Source: Lachnospiraceae bacterium NSJ-143 | Lineage (GTDB): Bacteria; Bacillota; Clostridia; Lachnospirales; Anaerotignaceae | DNA: 64,000 nt | Assembly: GCA_022867625.1 (NCBI GenBank) | Contig: JALIFM010000007.1 | Location: 62,001 to 126,000, forward strand | Direction: 5' to 3' | Shown: one piece after another, positions 15,185 to 24,329 of the stretch | How the letters are laid out: every line of letters starts with the position of its first letter | How positions within the stretch are numbered: the stretch's first letter is position 1 | Made by a program: the position numbers and the translations under genes | Notes under the pieces: model-generated | Database searches by the model: none | What the model saw: the letters and a program-made list of their open reading frames with translations, nothing else | What the model was told of the DNA's origin: nothing

Positions 15185-17416
15185 TTATCTGTCAAGCAGT
15201 TTTATAAGGTACCTTACATTATCCTCAGAGCGTTTCTTCATAATTTCAGATACACGTTTTAGATTATCACAGTAGTTTTGTCTGTTGTCAATAAGATTTT
15301 TAACATTTTCAAACGCTTTTTCCATATCATAGTTCTTTGTGTCACCGCCGGAAGGCATATTAAAGAGACTCAGATAATACTCAATTTTAGGGTCATATAT
15401 AAACCCAAGCATAGGCACTGACCTGTTTGCGGCAAAAATTAGCGTGTGAAGCCTCATACTGATTACTGTTTCCATCAAGCCTATTGTACCCATAATTTCG
15501 CGCGGCGAGCATGCTTCTGATAAAATATAAGATTTATTTTTCATCATTTTTCTTACATTTTCGCTAACCGTTGTATCAGAAGGCATCTGCATAGGTATAA
15601 ATACTATATTCCTTCCCAATTCATCATATAACCTGTCACAAAGACCAGCCATATCTTTAAGGAATCTCTCGATATTTTTCCAGTTTCTGACCGAAACCCC
15701 AATAATAGGTTTGTCAAGAGGTATGCCGGAAAGCTCAAAAGCTTTTTTTGCCTCATCTTCCGATATACAATCCATAGAAAACACAGGGTCAGCAGTTACA
15801 ATGGCGTTCTTGTTTGCCACACCGATTTTTCTTAGCTCCGCCAGAGAATTTTCTTCCCTTAAAGTTATCAGGTCGGCTTTGTTCACAACCTTTTTAACAA
15901 GGCTGCGGTTCCTTTCCTTTTCCACAGGGCCAATTCCATTTGCATAGAGCATAACCTTTTTTCGGAATATTTTGGCCATCTTGATAATCGAAAGATAATA
16001 AAGCAGCGACCTTGTGCTTGTCCTGTCCTGAAGAAGACTTCCCCCGCCGCTTATAAGCAAATCGCATTTCATTATAGCACTGGCAACCTTAAACACGTTA
16101 TATCTGTATATTACTTTAACTCCGTATTTTTTTGCTGTCTGTTCAGGCTTATTGGCAAAAACCGTAACATCTATGTTTCTTCCGGACTTCATTATGTTTG
16201 AATATATAGAAATCAGTATGGCATCATCTCCGGAGTTATCAAACCCATAGTAGCCGCTCATAAGAACTTTATATCTTTTTTCACGCTTTACAGCCATAGC
16301 CGCAGTGTATGCCTCAATACAGTCCTGAGCCATTTTGTTTACAGAATAGTATTTGAATATAACCTTTCTTCCATATTTTCCAAGGTCATTTCTTTCCTCT
16401 CCGCTAAGTGAATTAAAACAATATACAATGTCACTGCAAAGTGTTTTTTCATCCGGCATCTCGCACCCGCGGCAGCAGAAATTGTTTTCCATAGCCAAGT
16501 CGAGCCTGCTTTTATCAAACAGTCCAATATATCCCTCATTGCCGGCCAGAATAACCGGTTTTTCGGCTGCCATAGCCTCAAGTGCAGCCCGGCTGACTCC
16601 GACAAACACATTAGCGCAGGCGACTATTTTATTTATATCAGTCCTGGCTCCTGTCATTATTATACATTTTCTTCCCAGTTTCTTATTGATATCATCAGCC
16701 TTTGCTTTAAGGGAATCAAATACGTTTCCCCCTCCTGCTATTATTATTCTGAGATTAGGTATTTCATTATTCAGTTTTTCAGCGATATTTATCAAAATAG
16801 ATGCGGCATAAGCTCTGTCCTCGTCCATTCTGCTTACATATACAAGCCTGTTCTCGTTTTCCTCAAGGCCAAACTCATGCATAAGTCCTGAGCAATCCTG
16901 TTCAGGTGAAAATTTATCCGTATCTATACCATTTATTGTGACGTATATGTCTTTTTCATTTACATCATAGTTTTCAATAAGGTAATCCTTTATGTCATCG
17001 CTTACTGCAACAGTCTTTTGGCCCCAGTTTGTAAGATATTTAAGCCAGCCATGTGTATCAAAAACCCAATGCGCAGTTGATACAAAAGTAAACTTCATAT
17101 TTTTTCTTAACAGGCCGCATAAAAATCCCGGAATCCTCGCGTGGGCATGCACAATATCTATCTTTTCTTTCTTAATAATCTTTTTCAATTTAAAATATGA
17201 GCGGAGCATGCTTGTAAAATTCCGCTTATTCATAGGCACCTTATAGTGCTTTATGCCGCTTGAGAGCAGTTCTCTTTCATACACTCCCCCATTTGAAGCC
17301 ACAACGACCCTATAGCCAAGCCTTGCAAGCTCTTTGCTGAGTTCAACCACATGGGTTTCCGCCCCTCCTATGTCAAGGCCATTAAGTGCCATTAAAACAG
17401 AATACCGCTTTTTCAT
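15185..17416 (-). CDS. GT4 glycosyltransferase fused to CsaB polysaccharide pyruvyl transferase
   Basis: A 743-residue two-domain protein in one uninterrupted frame. The first half (about residues 1-375) is a GT4/GT-B glycosyltransferase: GLDIGGAETHVVELS at the start, VNGIDTDKFSPE, and the EAMAAEKPVILAGNEG segment. The second half (about 385-740) is CsaB: it opens with SGYYGFDNSGDDAIL, contains ISGGGSLLQDRTS, and ends with the SMRLHTLIFAA motif. CsaB adds ketal pyruvate to a cell-wall polysaccharide, the anchor of SLH-domain surface proteins. CsaB is usually a separate protein of about 370 residues. The start is the ATG at 17416 with GGTGG 5 nt upstream; a TTG at 17437 is less likely. Confidence 0.87.
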   Translation of the reverse strand: MKKRYSVLMALNGLDIGGAETHVVELSKELARLGYRVVVASNGGVYERELLSSGIKHYKVPMNKRNFTSMLRSYFKLKKIIKKEKIDIVHAHARIPGFLCGLLRKNMKFTFVSTAHWVFDTHGWLKYLTNWGQKTVAVSDDIKDYLIENYDVNEKDIYVTINGIDTDKFSPEQDCSGLMHEFGLEENENRLVYVSRMDEDRAYAASILINIAEKLNNEIPNLRIIIAGGGNVFDSLKAKADDINKKLGRKCIIMTGARTDINKIVACANVFVGVSRAALEAMAAEKPVILAGNEGYIGLFDKSRLDLAMENNFCCRGCEMPDEKTLCSDIVYCFNSLSGEERNDLGKYGRKVIFKYYSVNKMAQDCIEAYTAAMAVKREKRYKVLMSGYYGFDNSGDDAILISIYSNIMKSGRNIDVTVFANKPEQTAKKYGVKVIYRYNVFKVASAIMKCDLLISGGGSLLQDRTSTRSLLYYLSIIKMAKIFRKKVMLYANGIGPVEKERNRSLVKKVVNKADLITLREENSLAELRKIGVANKNAIVTADPVFSMDCISEDEAKKAFELSGIPLDKPIIGVSVRNWKNIERFLKDMAGLCDRLYDELGRNIVFIPMQMPSDTTVSENVRKMMKNKSYILSEACSPREIMGTIGLMETVISMRLHTLIFAANRSVPMLGFIYDPKIEYYLSLFNMPSGGDTKNYDMEKAFENVKNLIDNRQNYCDNLKRVSEIMKKRSEDNVRYLIKLLDR

Positions 17417-17426
17417 TTTACCCACC

Positions 17427-17918
17427 TTACTCTTCAATAGAGTTTATATATCCATCACACTCAAAGTATTTTGTCATAAACTTCCTCTGTGAGCCGACAA
17501 GAAGCTCATATGTCCTGTTGACAAAACAGCCCGAGCTGTTTTGTACGGCATCGGCCTCAACAGTAAATATTACATTTATCCTGTTTTCAACATTGCCTTT
17601 AACAACCGTACCATCGCTCATGCTTATAAACTCTGTGGCCGGCTCGCTCTCAACCTTTGTTATCTTTCCTATATCGTTTCCAGACGTTTTGTCATACAAA
17701 ATGTCGCCTTCAAGAACATTATCCAGTACATAACTCCTTATCTTTTCAACCTTAACTGTGTAGGTCACAGGCTGCATAGCGGCAGTATTGCTTGTTTTGT
17801 CCATAACCTTAAATTTATAAAACGTGCCGGCAGCTATTATAACAACTATCAGTATAACACACAAATCTATAATGTTTATAATTCCAAAAAGCTTTCCTTT
17901 TCTGTCCAGTAATTTCAT
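17427..17918 (-). CDS. DUF4330 domain protein (first paralogue)
   Basis: A 163-residue DUF4330 protein. It starts with a short basic region, then FGIINIIDLCVILIVVIIAAG as a single membrane helix near residues 12-33, and continues as an extracellular domain with a GDILYDKTSGNDIGKITKVE motif. Function is unknown. Such genes are found beside surface-polysaccharide clusters. The start is an ATG preceded by GGGAGG. It is followed by the GT4-CsaB gene after 10 bp and preceded by a second DUF4330 gene after 13 bp. Confidence 0.82.
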   Translation of the reverse strand: MKLLDRKGKLFGIINIIDLCVILIVVIIAAGTFYKFKVMDKTSNTAAMQPVTYTVKVEKIRSYVLDNVLEGDILYDKTSGNDIGKITKVESEPATEFISMSDGTVVKGNVENRINVIFTVEADAVQNSSGCFVNRTYELLVGSQRKFMTKYFECDGYINSIEE

Positions 17919-17931
17919 TTCCGGCCCTCCC

Positions 17932-18396
17932 TTATCTCTCTATGTCAAGTATATAGCCTCTGCCTGCATAACCATTACCTTTTACAGCAACCTCAAGGCC
18001 TACCTTTACAGTATAATAGCCGTTAACTTTAAGGTCAGAACCGCCTTCTGTAACCTCTGCCTCAACAGTAATAATATCCCTTTCTCTGCCTGGCACAGCT
18101 GATTCTTTAACACTTCCTGTTACCGTGTCGTTTACAAGCTTCTTATAAGGCTCTGCCTTAACTTCAACCACCTTGCCCATATAGTAGTTCTTGACATTGT
18201 CAGTTATATCATCGCCCACATTTATAAGCTCAGAAAATCCTTCATAATTGTCAATAAGCTCAAATGTATACCTTATAGTCTTTGTCTCGCCTATTTTTTC
18301 CCTGTGCAAATATTTGTATCCAACAAACGCAACCGCCAAAATAATAATAACTATAACTATATCAAAAACATTTATCCTGCGCCTTTTATTTTCCAC
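17932..18396 (-). CDS. DUF4330 domain protein (second paralogue)
   Basis: A 154-residue protein with the same plan as its downstream neighbour: a short charged start (ENKRRR), one membrane helix (INVFDIVIVIIILAVAFVG) and an extracellular domain with NYYMGKVVEVKAEP. It is probably a diverged duplicate. I start at the GTG at 18394-18396 because GAGGGAGG stands 8 nt upstream. An in-frame ATG at 18432 would overlap the upstream GT4 gene by 47 bp and has no such site. From the GTG the overlap is 11 bp. Function is unknown. Confidence 0.8.
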   Translation of the reverse strand: MENKRRRINVFDIVIVIIILAVAFVGYKYLHREKIGETKTIRYTFELIDNYEGFSELINVGDDITDNVKNYYMGKVVEVKAEPYKKLVNDTVTGSVKESAVPGRERDIITVEAEVTEGGSDLKVNGYYTVKVGLEVAVKGNGYAGRGYILDIER

Positions 18397-19516
18397 TTTT
18401 TCTGCCTCCCTCAAAAACGGATTCGTATTCATTTTCTATATTCCGGGCATATATTTCCGCCGTAAATTTCTCATTGAATATTTCCTTTGAACGTCTGCTC
18501 ATTAAACTGTAAAGGTTAGTGTCCTCATAAAGCTCTTTTATAAACAAAGCCAGTTTTGTACTGTTTTTCTGCGGGAATACAAAGCCGTTGACACCGTCTG
18601 CTATAACACCCGGGTTTCCCCCAAAATCACTTACAACCGCCGGTATACCAAGGCTCATGCCCTCAAGCAAAGAAAGGCTTGTGGCTTCTGTTCCAAACGA
18701 TGCGTTAGCCTGTATATCCATTATAGACAGCAGCCCTGCAATATTTGTCACAAATCCCGCCATTATAACTGTATCCTCAAGGCCTTTTTCTGATATAAGC
18801 TTTTTAAGCTCCTCCTCACAGCTGCCGGTTCCGGCTATAATAACCTTAATGGGTATATTTTTAGCCTTAAGCATCTCAGCCGCTTCAATTAAGTAAATAT
18901 GCCCTTTATAAGGCTCCAGCCGCGCCAATATTCCAACAACAAAGTCGTTCTGTGAAATTCTGTACTCTTTCCTCAGTTCCTGTACAATATCATCAGAAAC
19001 AGAGGTTAACGGTTCCACACCGTTAAGTATAACATCTATTCTGTCAGGGTTTATTCCGCTGTCTGTCAGATTCTTTTTGGCCGCCTCCGCCACAGCAATT
19101 ATCCTGTCAGAAAAAAATTCATTTACAGCCTTGTTTACGCTCTTACCTACACCTCTGCTTATGCTTTCACTTACCGGAAAAACTGAATGTCTGGTATATA
19201 TTATTTTTTTGCCGCAGAGCTTTGCCGCTATTCTTCCACTCAATGTGCCATGGGTATGGACAATATCCGGATTAAGCCGCTTTATAATTTTCTTAAGACT
19301 TTTAACAGCCTTTATGTCAAAAGACTTATCTGTTATGCCGTCCGCCTCAATAACATCTGTTTTAAGCTTTTCAATCTCCGGCTTTAAAAGGCTCCCTCTT
19401 GGAACAATTACCTTAACAGAGAATTTTTTTCTGTCATAATATTTCAGGAAATTTAAAACACATTTTCCTGCTCCGCCTATATTGCTGTCGCTTATAATAT
19501 TAAGTACCTTTATCAA
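18386..19516 (-). CDS. GT4 family glycosyltransferase
   Basis: A 376-residue GT-B fold glycosyltransferase. The N-terminal half has SDSNIGGAGKCVLNFLKYY and HTHGTLSGRIAAKL, and the C-terminal half has ILARLEPYKGH and the sugar-nucleotide-binding EATSLSLLEGMSLGIPAVVSDFGG. It probably extends an undecaprenyl-linked polysaccharide repeat in the cytoplasm. The start is a TTG (19514-19516), 7 nt after GGAGG. It lies just after the O-antigen-ligase-like gene. Confidence 0.88.
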   Translation of the reverse strand: MIKVLNIISDSNIGGAGKCVLNFLKYYDRKKFSVKVIVPRGSLLKPEIEKLKTDVIEADGITDKSFDIKAVKSLKKIIKRLNPDIVHTHGTLSGRIAAKLCGKKIIYTRHSVFPVSESISRGVGKSVNKAVNEFFSDRIIAVAEAAKKNLTDSGINPDRIDVILNGVEPLTSVSDDIVQELRKEYRISQNDFVVGILARLEPYKGHIYLIEAAEMLKAKNIPIKVIIAGTGSCEEELKKLISEKGLEDTVIMAGFVTNIAGLLSIMDIQANASFGTEATSLSLLEGMSLGIPAVVSDFGGNPGVIADGVNGFVFPQKNSTKLALFIKELYEDTNLYSLMSRRSKEIFNEKFTAEIYARNIENEYESVFEGGRKSGK

Positions 19517-19518
19517 AT

Positions 19519-20931
19519 TCAGTCCTCCTTAAGTGACGCGTAGCCTGTGGCAACAACGCCAAGAGCAATATAAATCCAAAAGAAAATCATTACCCTGTAA
19601 TTATAAAATGTATAGTCAAAAAGGCTCTGTACTAAAAACCCTGATATTGATGACATAAACGAAATTACAAGTATTTTAGCTGTTTTATCCTTCACTGCAA
19701 GATAAGACCTGAAAAGCTGTTTATAAAACTGATAAATAACAGCCACAAAAACAATTATTCCGGCTATTCCCGTATCGCACATTACCTGAAGGAATGTATT
19801 GTGTGAATGAGGAGCGCTTATACCATTATAGCCATAGTAAGGATAAACCTTGTTAAACGCGCTCTGCCCTGGGCCTATGCCGCTCAGCCAATAGTCCTTA
19901 AGCATATTTATCGTTCCCATATAAATATAAAACCTGTAAGATGTAGAGCTGTCTTCCATATTGCCTATGCTCATAAACCTGTTTATAATCGATTCCGGCA
20001 ATACAAACGGCATAATCATAAGACCTGCAAGCCCGAGAAGTATAAACCTCCTGTCAAGCAGAACCAGAAACACACCGGCTGAAACAATAATGCCTATATA
20101 GCAGCCTCTTGAATACGTCAGAATAAGGCATATCATCATTACAGCTGAGGCAAAAAAATAGAATAATCTCAGAGGATTGCTTTTGCTTACAAAAATCCCC
20201 GCCGCCGCTGTAGGTATCAGCAGCAGAAAATATTCCCCCAGAACATTAGGGTTTCCAAGTGTTGAGTAGACCCTGAAGCTCAGGGATTCAAACATCTCGG
20301 TGTCAACCCATACCCCTCCGAACTTGCTCTGGTTCATGTACTGATAAAACCCATAAAAAGATACGAGTATGCCAACCGAAACCATCATGAATATAAGGGC
20401 TTTAAACTGTATTTTCTTTTTTACAGCATTAACTACAACCACATAAAACATTATAAAAAGCACTGTCAGCATTCCGCCGTACAGACTGCCCTTTATGTCA
20501 ACTGAAGTAAAGACCGAAACAAGATAAATTCCTGCAAATGCATAAATATACTTGTTGATAGGATAATATTTAAACTCAGCCTTTGCGCTGCACAGAATAT
20601 GGAGTACAAGAGAGCCAAAGCCTGCCATGGCGAATAATATTATAACCATTGTAGGTGCAACAGGAGCCAGAACCACAGCAAATGTCGCCCATAAAAATAC
20701 CATTTTAAAAATACTTCCCTCTAAAATCCTGTTGATTTTAAGCGCCCTGAAAATACGCCATAAAATAAGCCTTATGAGCCTGTAAATTTTAAAGAACACG
20801 CTGCTTCTTGTCTCAGCGATATTCTCATTAGGCGAAAGAAAAAATCCCGCCGCTGCGCTGTTTTGAATTAAATTAAGCAAACCAGCGCCTGTCTTTGATA
20901 AAAAGCTGTATATAATACTGTTTTCTATCAA
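19519..20931 (-). CDS. O-antigen ligase/polymerase-like membrane protein
   Basis: A 470-residue protein with about 10-12 membrane helices and the Wzy/WaaL-type layout. A long loop in the second half carries GIGPGQSAFNKVYPYYGYN and APHSHNTFLQVMCDTG, the conserved histidine-containing region of the family. It probably polymerises or transfers lipid-linked glycan on the outer face of the membrane; Gram-positive members serve teichuronic acid or other wall polysaccharides. The start is a TTG (20929-20931) overlapping the murJ stop by 4 bp, which suggests translational coupling to the flippase gene. Confidence 0.85.
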   Translation of the reverse strand: MIENSIIYSFLSKTGAGLLNLIQNSAAAGFFLSPNENIAETRSSVFFKIYRLIRLILWRIFRALKINRILEGSIFKMVFLWATFAVVLAPVAPTMVIILFAMAGFGSLVLHILCSAKAEFKYYPINKYIYAFAGIYLVSVFTSVDIKGSLYGGMLTVLFIMFYVVVVNAVKKKIQFKALIFMMVSVGILVSFYGFYQYMNQSKFGGVWVDTEMFESLSFRVYSTLGNPNVLGEYFLLLIPTAAAGIFVSKSNPLRLFYFFASAVMMICLILTYSRGCYIGIIVSAGVFLVLLDRRFILLGLAGLMIMPFVLPESIINRFMSIGNMEDSSTSYRFYIYMGTINMLKDYWLSGIGPGQSAFNKVYPYYGYNGISAPHSHNTFLQVMCDTGIAGIIVFVAVIYQFYKQLFRSYLAVKDKTAKILVISFMSSISGFLVQSLFDYTFYNYRVMIFFWIYIALGVVATGYASLKED

Positions 20932-22496
20932 GGATTATCACTCCTTTTCAATGTTTTAAATATTATGTCCAAAGACAGCTTCATAGCGTTTACTTTTAAA
21001 ATATATGATACCAACGCATAAACAACGATTCCTGCCATAGCCGACACCGCTGTGACAATTACGTTTGATACAAAGCCCCCGCTCAAATATGACAAAGCCG
21101 CGTTTCTGGCAAGCACTGCTGACAAAGCCATTATTACAGATGCCAGCACCATTTTTATAACCTCATTAATAAGGAATTTATCCACTATTCTGTTTTCCTT
21201 CTGCATAGGAATAAAAAGTATAGCGGCGGCTACAGTCTGTGATACAGCCGATGCCAAAGCCAGTCCGCCTATATCCAGCTTTCCAATAAGGAGGTTGCAG
21301 AGCACAATATTGACAGCTATTGAAACAAGCCCGCTGATTAAAGGTATTCTACCATTCTGTCTGGCATAAAACGCCCTACTCAGTATATTGTGTATACCAA
21401 AACCGGGCATGCCTATTGAAAAATAGAAAAGCGCCTTTGCTGTAATATCAACCGCAAAATTGCTGAAATTTCCTCTCTGATATATCAGCCTTATAACAGG
21501 CTCGCTTAATACCATAAGGCCAAGGGTCATAGGTATAATCAAAAACGCCATAGCCTCCAGCGTGGAAGATATTGTCCTGCTGAAGTTTTCATGGTCCTTA
21601 TCCACAGACATTCTGGAAAGCCTTGGAAAAATAACATTTGCTATTGAGAGTACAAAAACACCAATTATTATTGAGTAGACAGTATTGGCGTAGTTGACAG
21701 CCGAAACTCCTGAGCCTTCAAAAAGCTTTGATGCGAATTTTGTATTTACAGCCAGATTGACCGGCTGCACCCATGTGCCGACCATTACAGGAAGCATCAG
21801 TATTATTATCTTTTTTATTCCGCTGTCTTTTATATTCAGATAAAATCTATATTTATATCCCTTTTTCAGCAGAGAAGGAATCTGTATAACCGCCTGCATG
21901 GCCCAGCCTATAAGAAACGCTACAGTAAGGCCGTACACCCCAAACCTGTCATTAAAAAATATAAAATAGATTATTATTATCAAATTGGAAACTATGCTCA
22001 TAGCAGCCGGTATGTTAAATTCATCCATCGACTGGAGCACACCTACAAATGAAAACGCTATACCTGTAAAAATAGTCGTAGGAAACAGTATTCTCAAAAG
22101 CCTTGTACATAAATCAATAGTCTGCTGGTCAAATCCGTCGGCAAAAAGCACAGACAGATATGGAGCGAAAACAATGCCCAATACAGTAATGGCCATAGAA
22201 AGTATGCCAACCAGAGTAATGAAATTACTTGAAAGAAGAAAGGCTTCTTTTTTACCGCGTTTTTTCATATACTCATTAAAAACAGGTATAAAGCTGGCAG
22301 AAATTGCAGAGGCGAAAACTATATCAAAAAAAACACGCGGTATCTGGCTTGCCGCAACAAATGCATTGGCTTCCTCACTGATAGAAAAGCTGCTTGCCAA
22401 AAACATTTCCCTGACAAGGCCAAGTACCTTTCCAATCAGAGTTATCGCCATCATAAGTCCGGCGGCTTTAACTGCGCTGTTACTTTTACTTTCCAT
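20928..22496 (-). CDS. murJ: MurJ/MviN family lipid flippase
   Basis: A 522-residue MOP-superfamily protein with about 14 membrane helices. The start contains the MurJ signature (GLMMAITLIGKVLGLVREMFLASSFS), and FVAASQIPRVFFDIVFASAISASFIPVFNEY follows. MurJ flips lipid II in peptidoglycan synthesis. Because this gene leads a wall-polymer cluster, it could instead flip another undecaprenyl-linked glycan. The start is the ATG at 22496, about 6 nt after GAGAGGAC; a frame starting at 22520 lacks a site. It is the first gene of the cluster that runs to the TagA/WecG gene. Confidence 0.85.
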   Translation of the reverse strand: MESKSNSAVKAAGLMMAITLIGKVLGLVREMFLASSFSISEEANAFVAASQIPRVFFDIVFASAISASFIPVFNEYMKKRGKKEAFLLSSNFITLVGILSMAITVLGIVFAPYLSVLFADGFDQQTIDLCTRLLRILFPTTIFTGIAFSFVGVLQSMDEFNIPAAMSIVSNLIIIIYFIFFNDRFGVYGLTVAFLIGWAMQAVIQIPSLLKKGYKYRFYLNIKDSGIKKIIILMLPVMVGTWVQPVNLAVNTKFASKLFEGSGVSAVNYANTVYSIIIGVFVLSIANVIFPRLSRMSVDKDHENFSRTISSTLEAMAFLIIPMTLGLMVLSEPVIRLIYQRGNFSNFAVDITAKALFYFSIGMPGFGIHNILSRAFYARQNGRIPLISGLVSIAVNIVLCNLLIGKLDIGGLALASAVSQTVAAAILFIPMQKENRIVDKFLINEVIKMVLASVIMALSAVLARNAALSYLSGGFVSNVIVTAVSAMAGIVVYALVSYILKVNAMKLSLDIIFKTLKRSDNP

Positions 22497-22557
22497 TATA
22501 AGTCCTCTCTTATATATCAAGTTTCAGTAGAACCCGCCAGACCCAAAATCGCCTTTA

Positions 22558-22582
22558 AACAGGTTTTGTCTCAAAACGTGTT
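22558..22582. repeat. Imperfect palindrome in the murJ leader
   Basis: Two 11-bp arms (22558-22568 and 22572-22582) around a 3-bp centre match at 10 of 11 positions. It lies about 60 bp before the murJ start, downstream of a TATAAT at 22601-22606. It may be an operator or an mRNA hairpin. Confidence 0.45.
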
Positions 22583-22600
22583 GATTTTTTTAATAAACAT

Positions 22601-22618
22601 ATTATACAACATAATATA
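22601..22618 (-). promoter_or_regulatory. Candidate -10 elements for murJ
   Basis: On the minus strand TATAAT (22601-22606) and an extended -10 TGGTATATT (TATATT at 22613-22618) stand about 100 bp before murJ. No good -35 hexamer lies at the proper distance for either. Confidence 0.4.
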
Positions 22619-22654
22619 CCAAAAAACACTGTTTGTAAAATAAATTCATTTAAG

Positions 22655-22691
22655 TTAAGCAAAATATAAGCGTGCCGCAAAAACGGCACGC
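22655..22691 (-). terminator. Rho-independent terminator after ftsZ
   Basis: A perfect 8-bp GC-rich stem (22670-22677 with 22684-22691) with a 6-nt loop is followed on the minus strand by TTATATTTT. It stands 90 bp beyond the ftsZ stop, which separates ftsZ from the murJ cluster. Confidence 0.75.
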
Positions 22692-22780
22692 CTGTTCCTT
22701 TAGAATAAACTGTATGGCTGGCATTAATAACGCTTTCAATACCAGCGTGCATTCAGCAGAATGCTGTGCACAGCTAAATA

Positions 22781-23998
22781 TTATGATTTCTTACGAAGAA
22801 ATGATGGAATATGTATTTCTCCCTCATCCTCAAAACTATAAGCCGGCCTTCTCTTTGGCTCAGTTTCCTGCTCTTTTGAAGGCTCGTCCTTTGGCGCTCC
22901 GGTATCTGCCCCGCCTTCCGACGGCTGCTCAGCACCGCCGTTCTGGTCATATCTTGAGAATCGGTCAGCACCGCCGTCTCTCATACTCCTGTCAGAGCCT
23001 GCAAAATCAAACGCTTCCCTTAAGCTCTTTGGCGGAAGCCCTTTTATATCGTCTTCAAAACCTGTAGCTATTACAGTAACAACAACCTCATCTTTAAGGT
23101 TCTCATTTATAGTAGTACCAAATATAATCTCAGCATCCGGGTCAATGGCGTCCTTAATAAGGTTAGCCGCCTCATCAGCCTCAAGAAGCCCAAGGTTGGC
23201 GTCGCCGGCAAAATTGATAAGAACATACTTCGCCCCGTTGATTTTAGTTTCAAGAAGCGGGCTCTGGATAGCGGCTTTAACAGCAATCTCCGCCTTATCC
23301 TCACCTGTTCCATGTCCTATTCCCATATGGGCAACACCTTTTCCGGACATAACTGTCTTAACATCTGCAAAGTCAAGGTTGATAACACCCGGCTTTGAGA
23401 TAAGGTCTGCAATACCCTGCACGCCCTGTCTGAGTATTTCGTCAGCCTTCCTGAACGAGTCAATGATACTTGTCTTTTTATCTATAATAGCAAGAAGCCT
23501 CTGGTTAGGTATAATGACAAGGGTGTCCACGTTTTTCCTAAGCTCAGCAAGCCCTCTTTCAGCATTGGCCATTCTCTTTTTTCCTTCAAAATTAAAAGGC
23601 TTTGTGACAACCGCTACTGTGAGCACTCCCATTGATTTTGAAATTTCAGCTATTTTAGGGGCAGCTCCTGTTCCCGTTCCTCCGCCCATGCCAGCTGTTA
23701 TAAATACCATGTCAGCTCCGCTCAGTGATTTTGAAACCTCTTCTTTTGTTTCCTCAGCAGATTTCTCACCGATTTCAGGGTTTCCTCCAGCACCCAGACC
23801 TTTTGTAAGCTTTTCACCAATCTGTATTTTTGTCGGAGATTTAGATTTCGATAAATCCTGAACATCAGTATTTACCGCTATAAACTCAACTCCGTCCATA
23901 TTATCCTCAATCATTCTGTCAACAGCATTGTTACCGCCGCCGCCGACACCTACTACCTTTATTACTGCCGCATTGCCCTGGCTTACAAATTCGAGCAC
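22781..23998 (-). CDS. ftsZ: Cell division protein FtsZ
   Basis: A 405-residue tubulin-like GTPase that forms the division ring. Seen are [16 protein letters not shown] near the start, the tubulin signature GGGTGTGAA near residue 105, and the GVQGIADLI and [11 protein letters not shown] segments. A linker rich in E, G, P and R follows, and the C-terminal peptide is [10 protein letters not shown], the docking site for SepF and other partners. I start at a GTG (23996-23998), giving MLEFVSQ as in many Firmicutes FtsZ proteins, 8 nt after GGGGAGG. The in-frame ATG at 24004 is only 2 nt from that site. No ftsA is adjacent. Confidence 0.96.
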   Translation of the reverse strand: MLEFVSQGNAAVIKVVGVGGGGNNAVDRMIEDNMDGVEFIAVNTDVQDLSKSKSPTKIQIGEKLTKGLGAGGNPEIGEKSAEETKEEVSKSLSGADMVFITAGMGGGTGTGAAPKIAEISKSMGVLTVAVVTKPFNFEGKKRMANAERGLAELRKNVDTLVIIPNQRLLAIIDKKTSIIDSFRKADEILRQGVQGIADLISKPGVINLDFADVKTVMSGKGVAHMGIGHGTGEDKAEIAVKAAIQSPLLETKINGAKYVLINFAGDANLGLLEADEAANLIKDAIDPDAEIIFGTTINENLKDEVVVTVIATGFEDDIKGLPPKSLREAFDFAGSDRSMRDGGADRFSRYDQNGGAEQPSEGGADTGAPKDEPSKEQETEPKRRPAYSFEDEGEIHIPSFLRKKS

Positions 23999-24074
23999 AG
24001 CCATTACCTCCCCATATATTCTAAAGAAGAACTTATTTTTAGTTTTACATAAATTTATAAATCACTTATAAATA

Positions 24075-24103
24075 ATCATACCAGACAAACTAAATTCATA
24101 CAA
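24075..24103 (-). promoter_or_regulatory. Proximal ftsZ promoter with extended -10
   Basis: On the minus strand TTGTAT (24098-24103), a 17-bp spacer and TATGAT (24075-24080), with TGG directly before the -10. It stands about 77 bp before the ftsZ start. Confidence 0.6.
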
Positions 24104-24188
24104 TATAAAAACTGAATTTACCTTATATAAGCCAAATTCTGAATAAAGCCTGATAATAATTATTAAAAATACAAAAACCACATTATCT

Positions 24189-24217
24189 ATTCTATCCTTT
24201 TTTTTACCGTAATTCAA
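24189..24217 (-). promoter_or_regulatory. Distal ftsZ promoter
   Basis: On the minus strand TTGAAT (24212-24217), a 17-bp spacer and TAGAAT (24189-24194), about 190 bp before the ftsZ start. Confidence 0.55.
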
Positions 24218-24329
24218 CTAAAATCTTATAATATAAAAATTTTTTTGTGACAATAAATACAAAAATAATACATTTTACACAATAATTAAAAAAATATGTA
24301 AATAATTACTCATTTGCTGTCCAATTATT

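Larger units (their letters stand above)
23999..24329 (-). other. AT-rich leader and promoter region of ftsZ
   Basis: This 331-bp stretch separates ftsZ from the DUF881 gene and contains no credible gene. Many Firmicutes carry ftsA here. Two minus-strand promoters are visible (listed separately) and give ftsZ its own transcription. I see no terminator hairpin for the murA-ftsQ-DUF881 transcript. Confidence 0.65.

Noticed and set aside
22555-22752. 65-residue minus-strand frame between ftsZ and murJ
   Set aside because: It runs through the ftsZ terminator hairpin, has no ribosome site and no recognisable domain.
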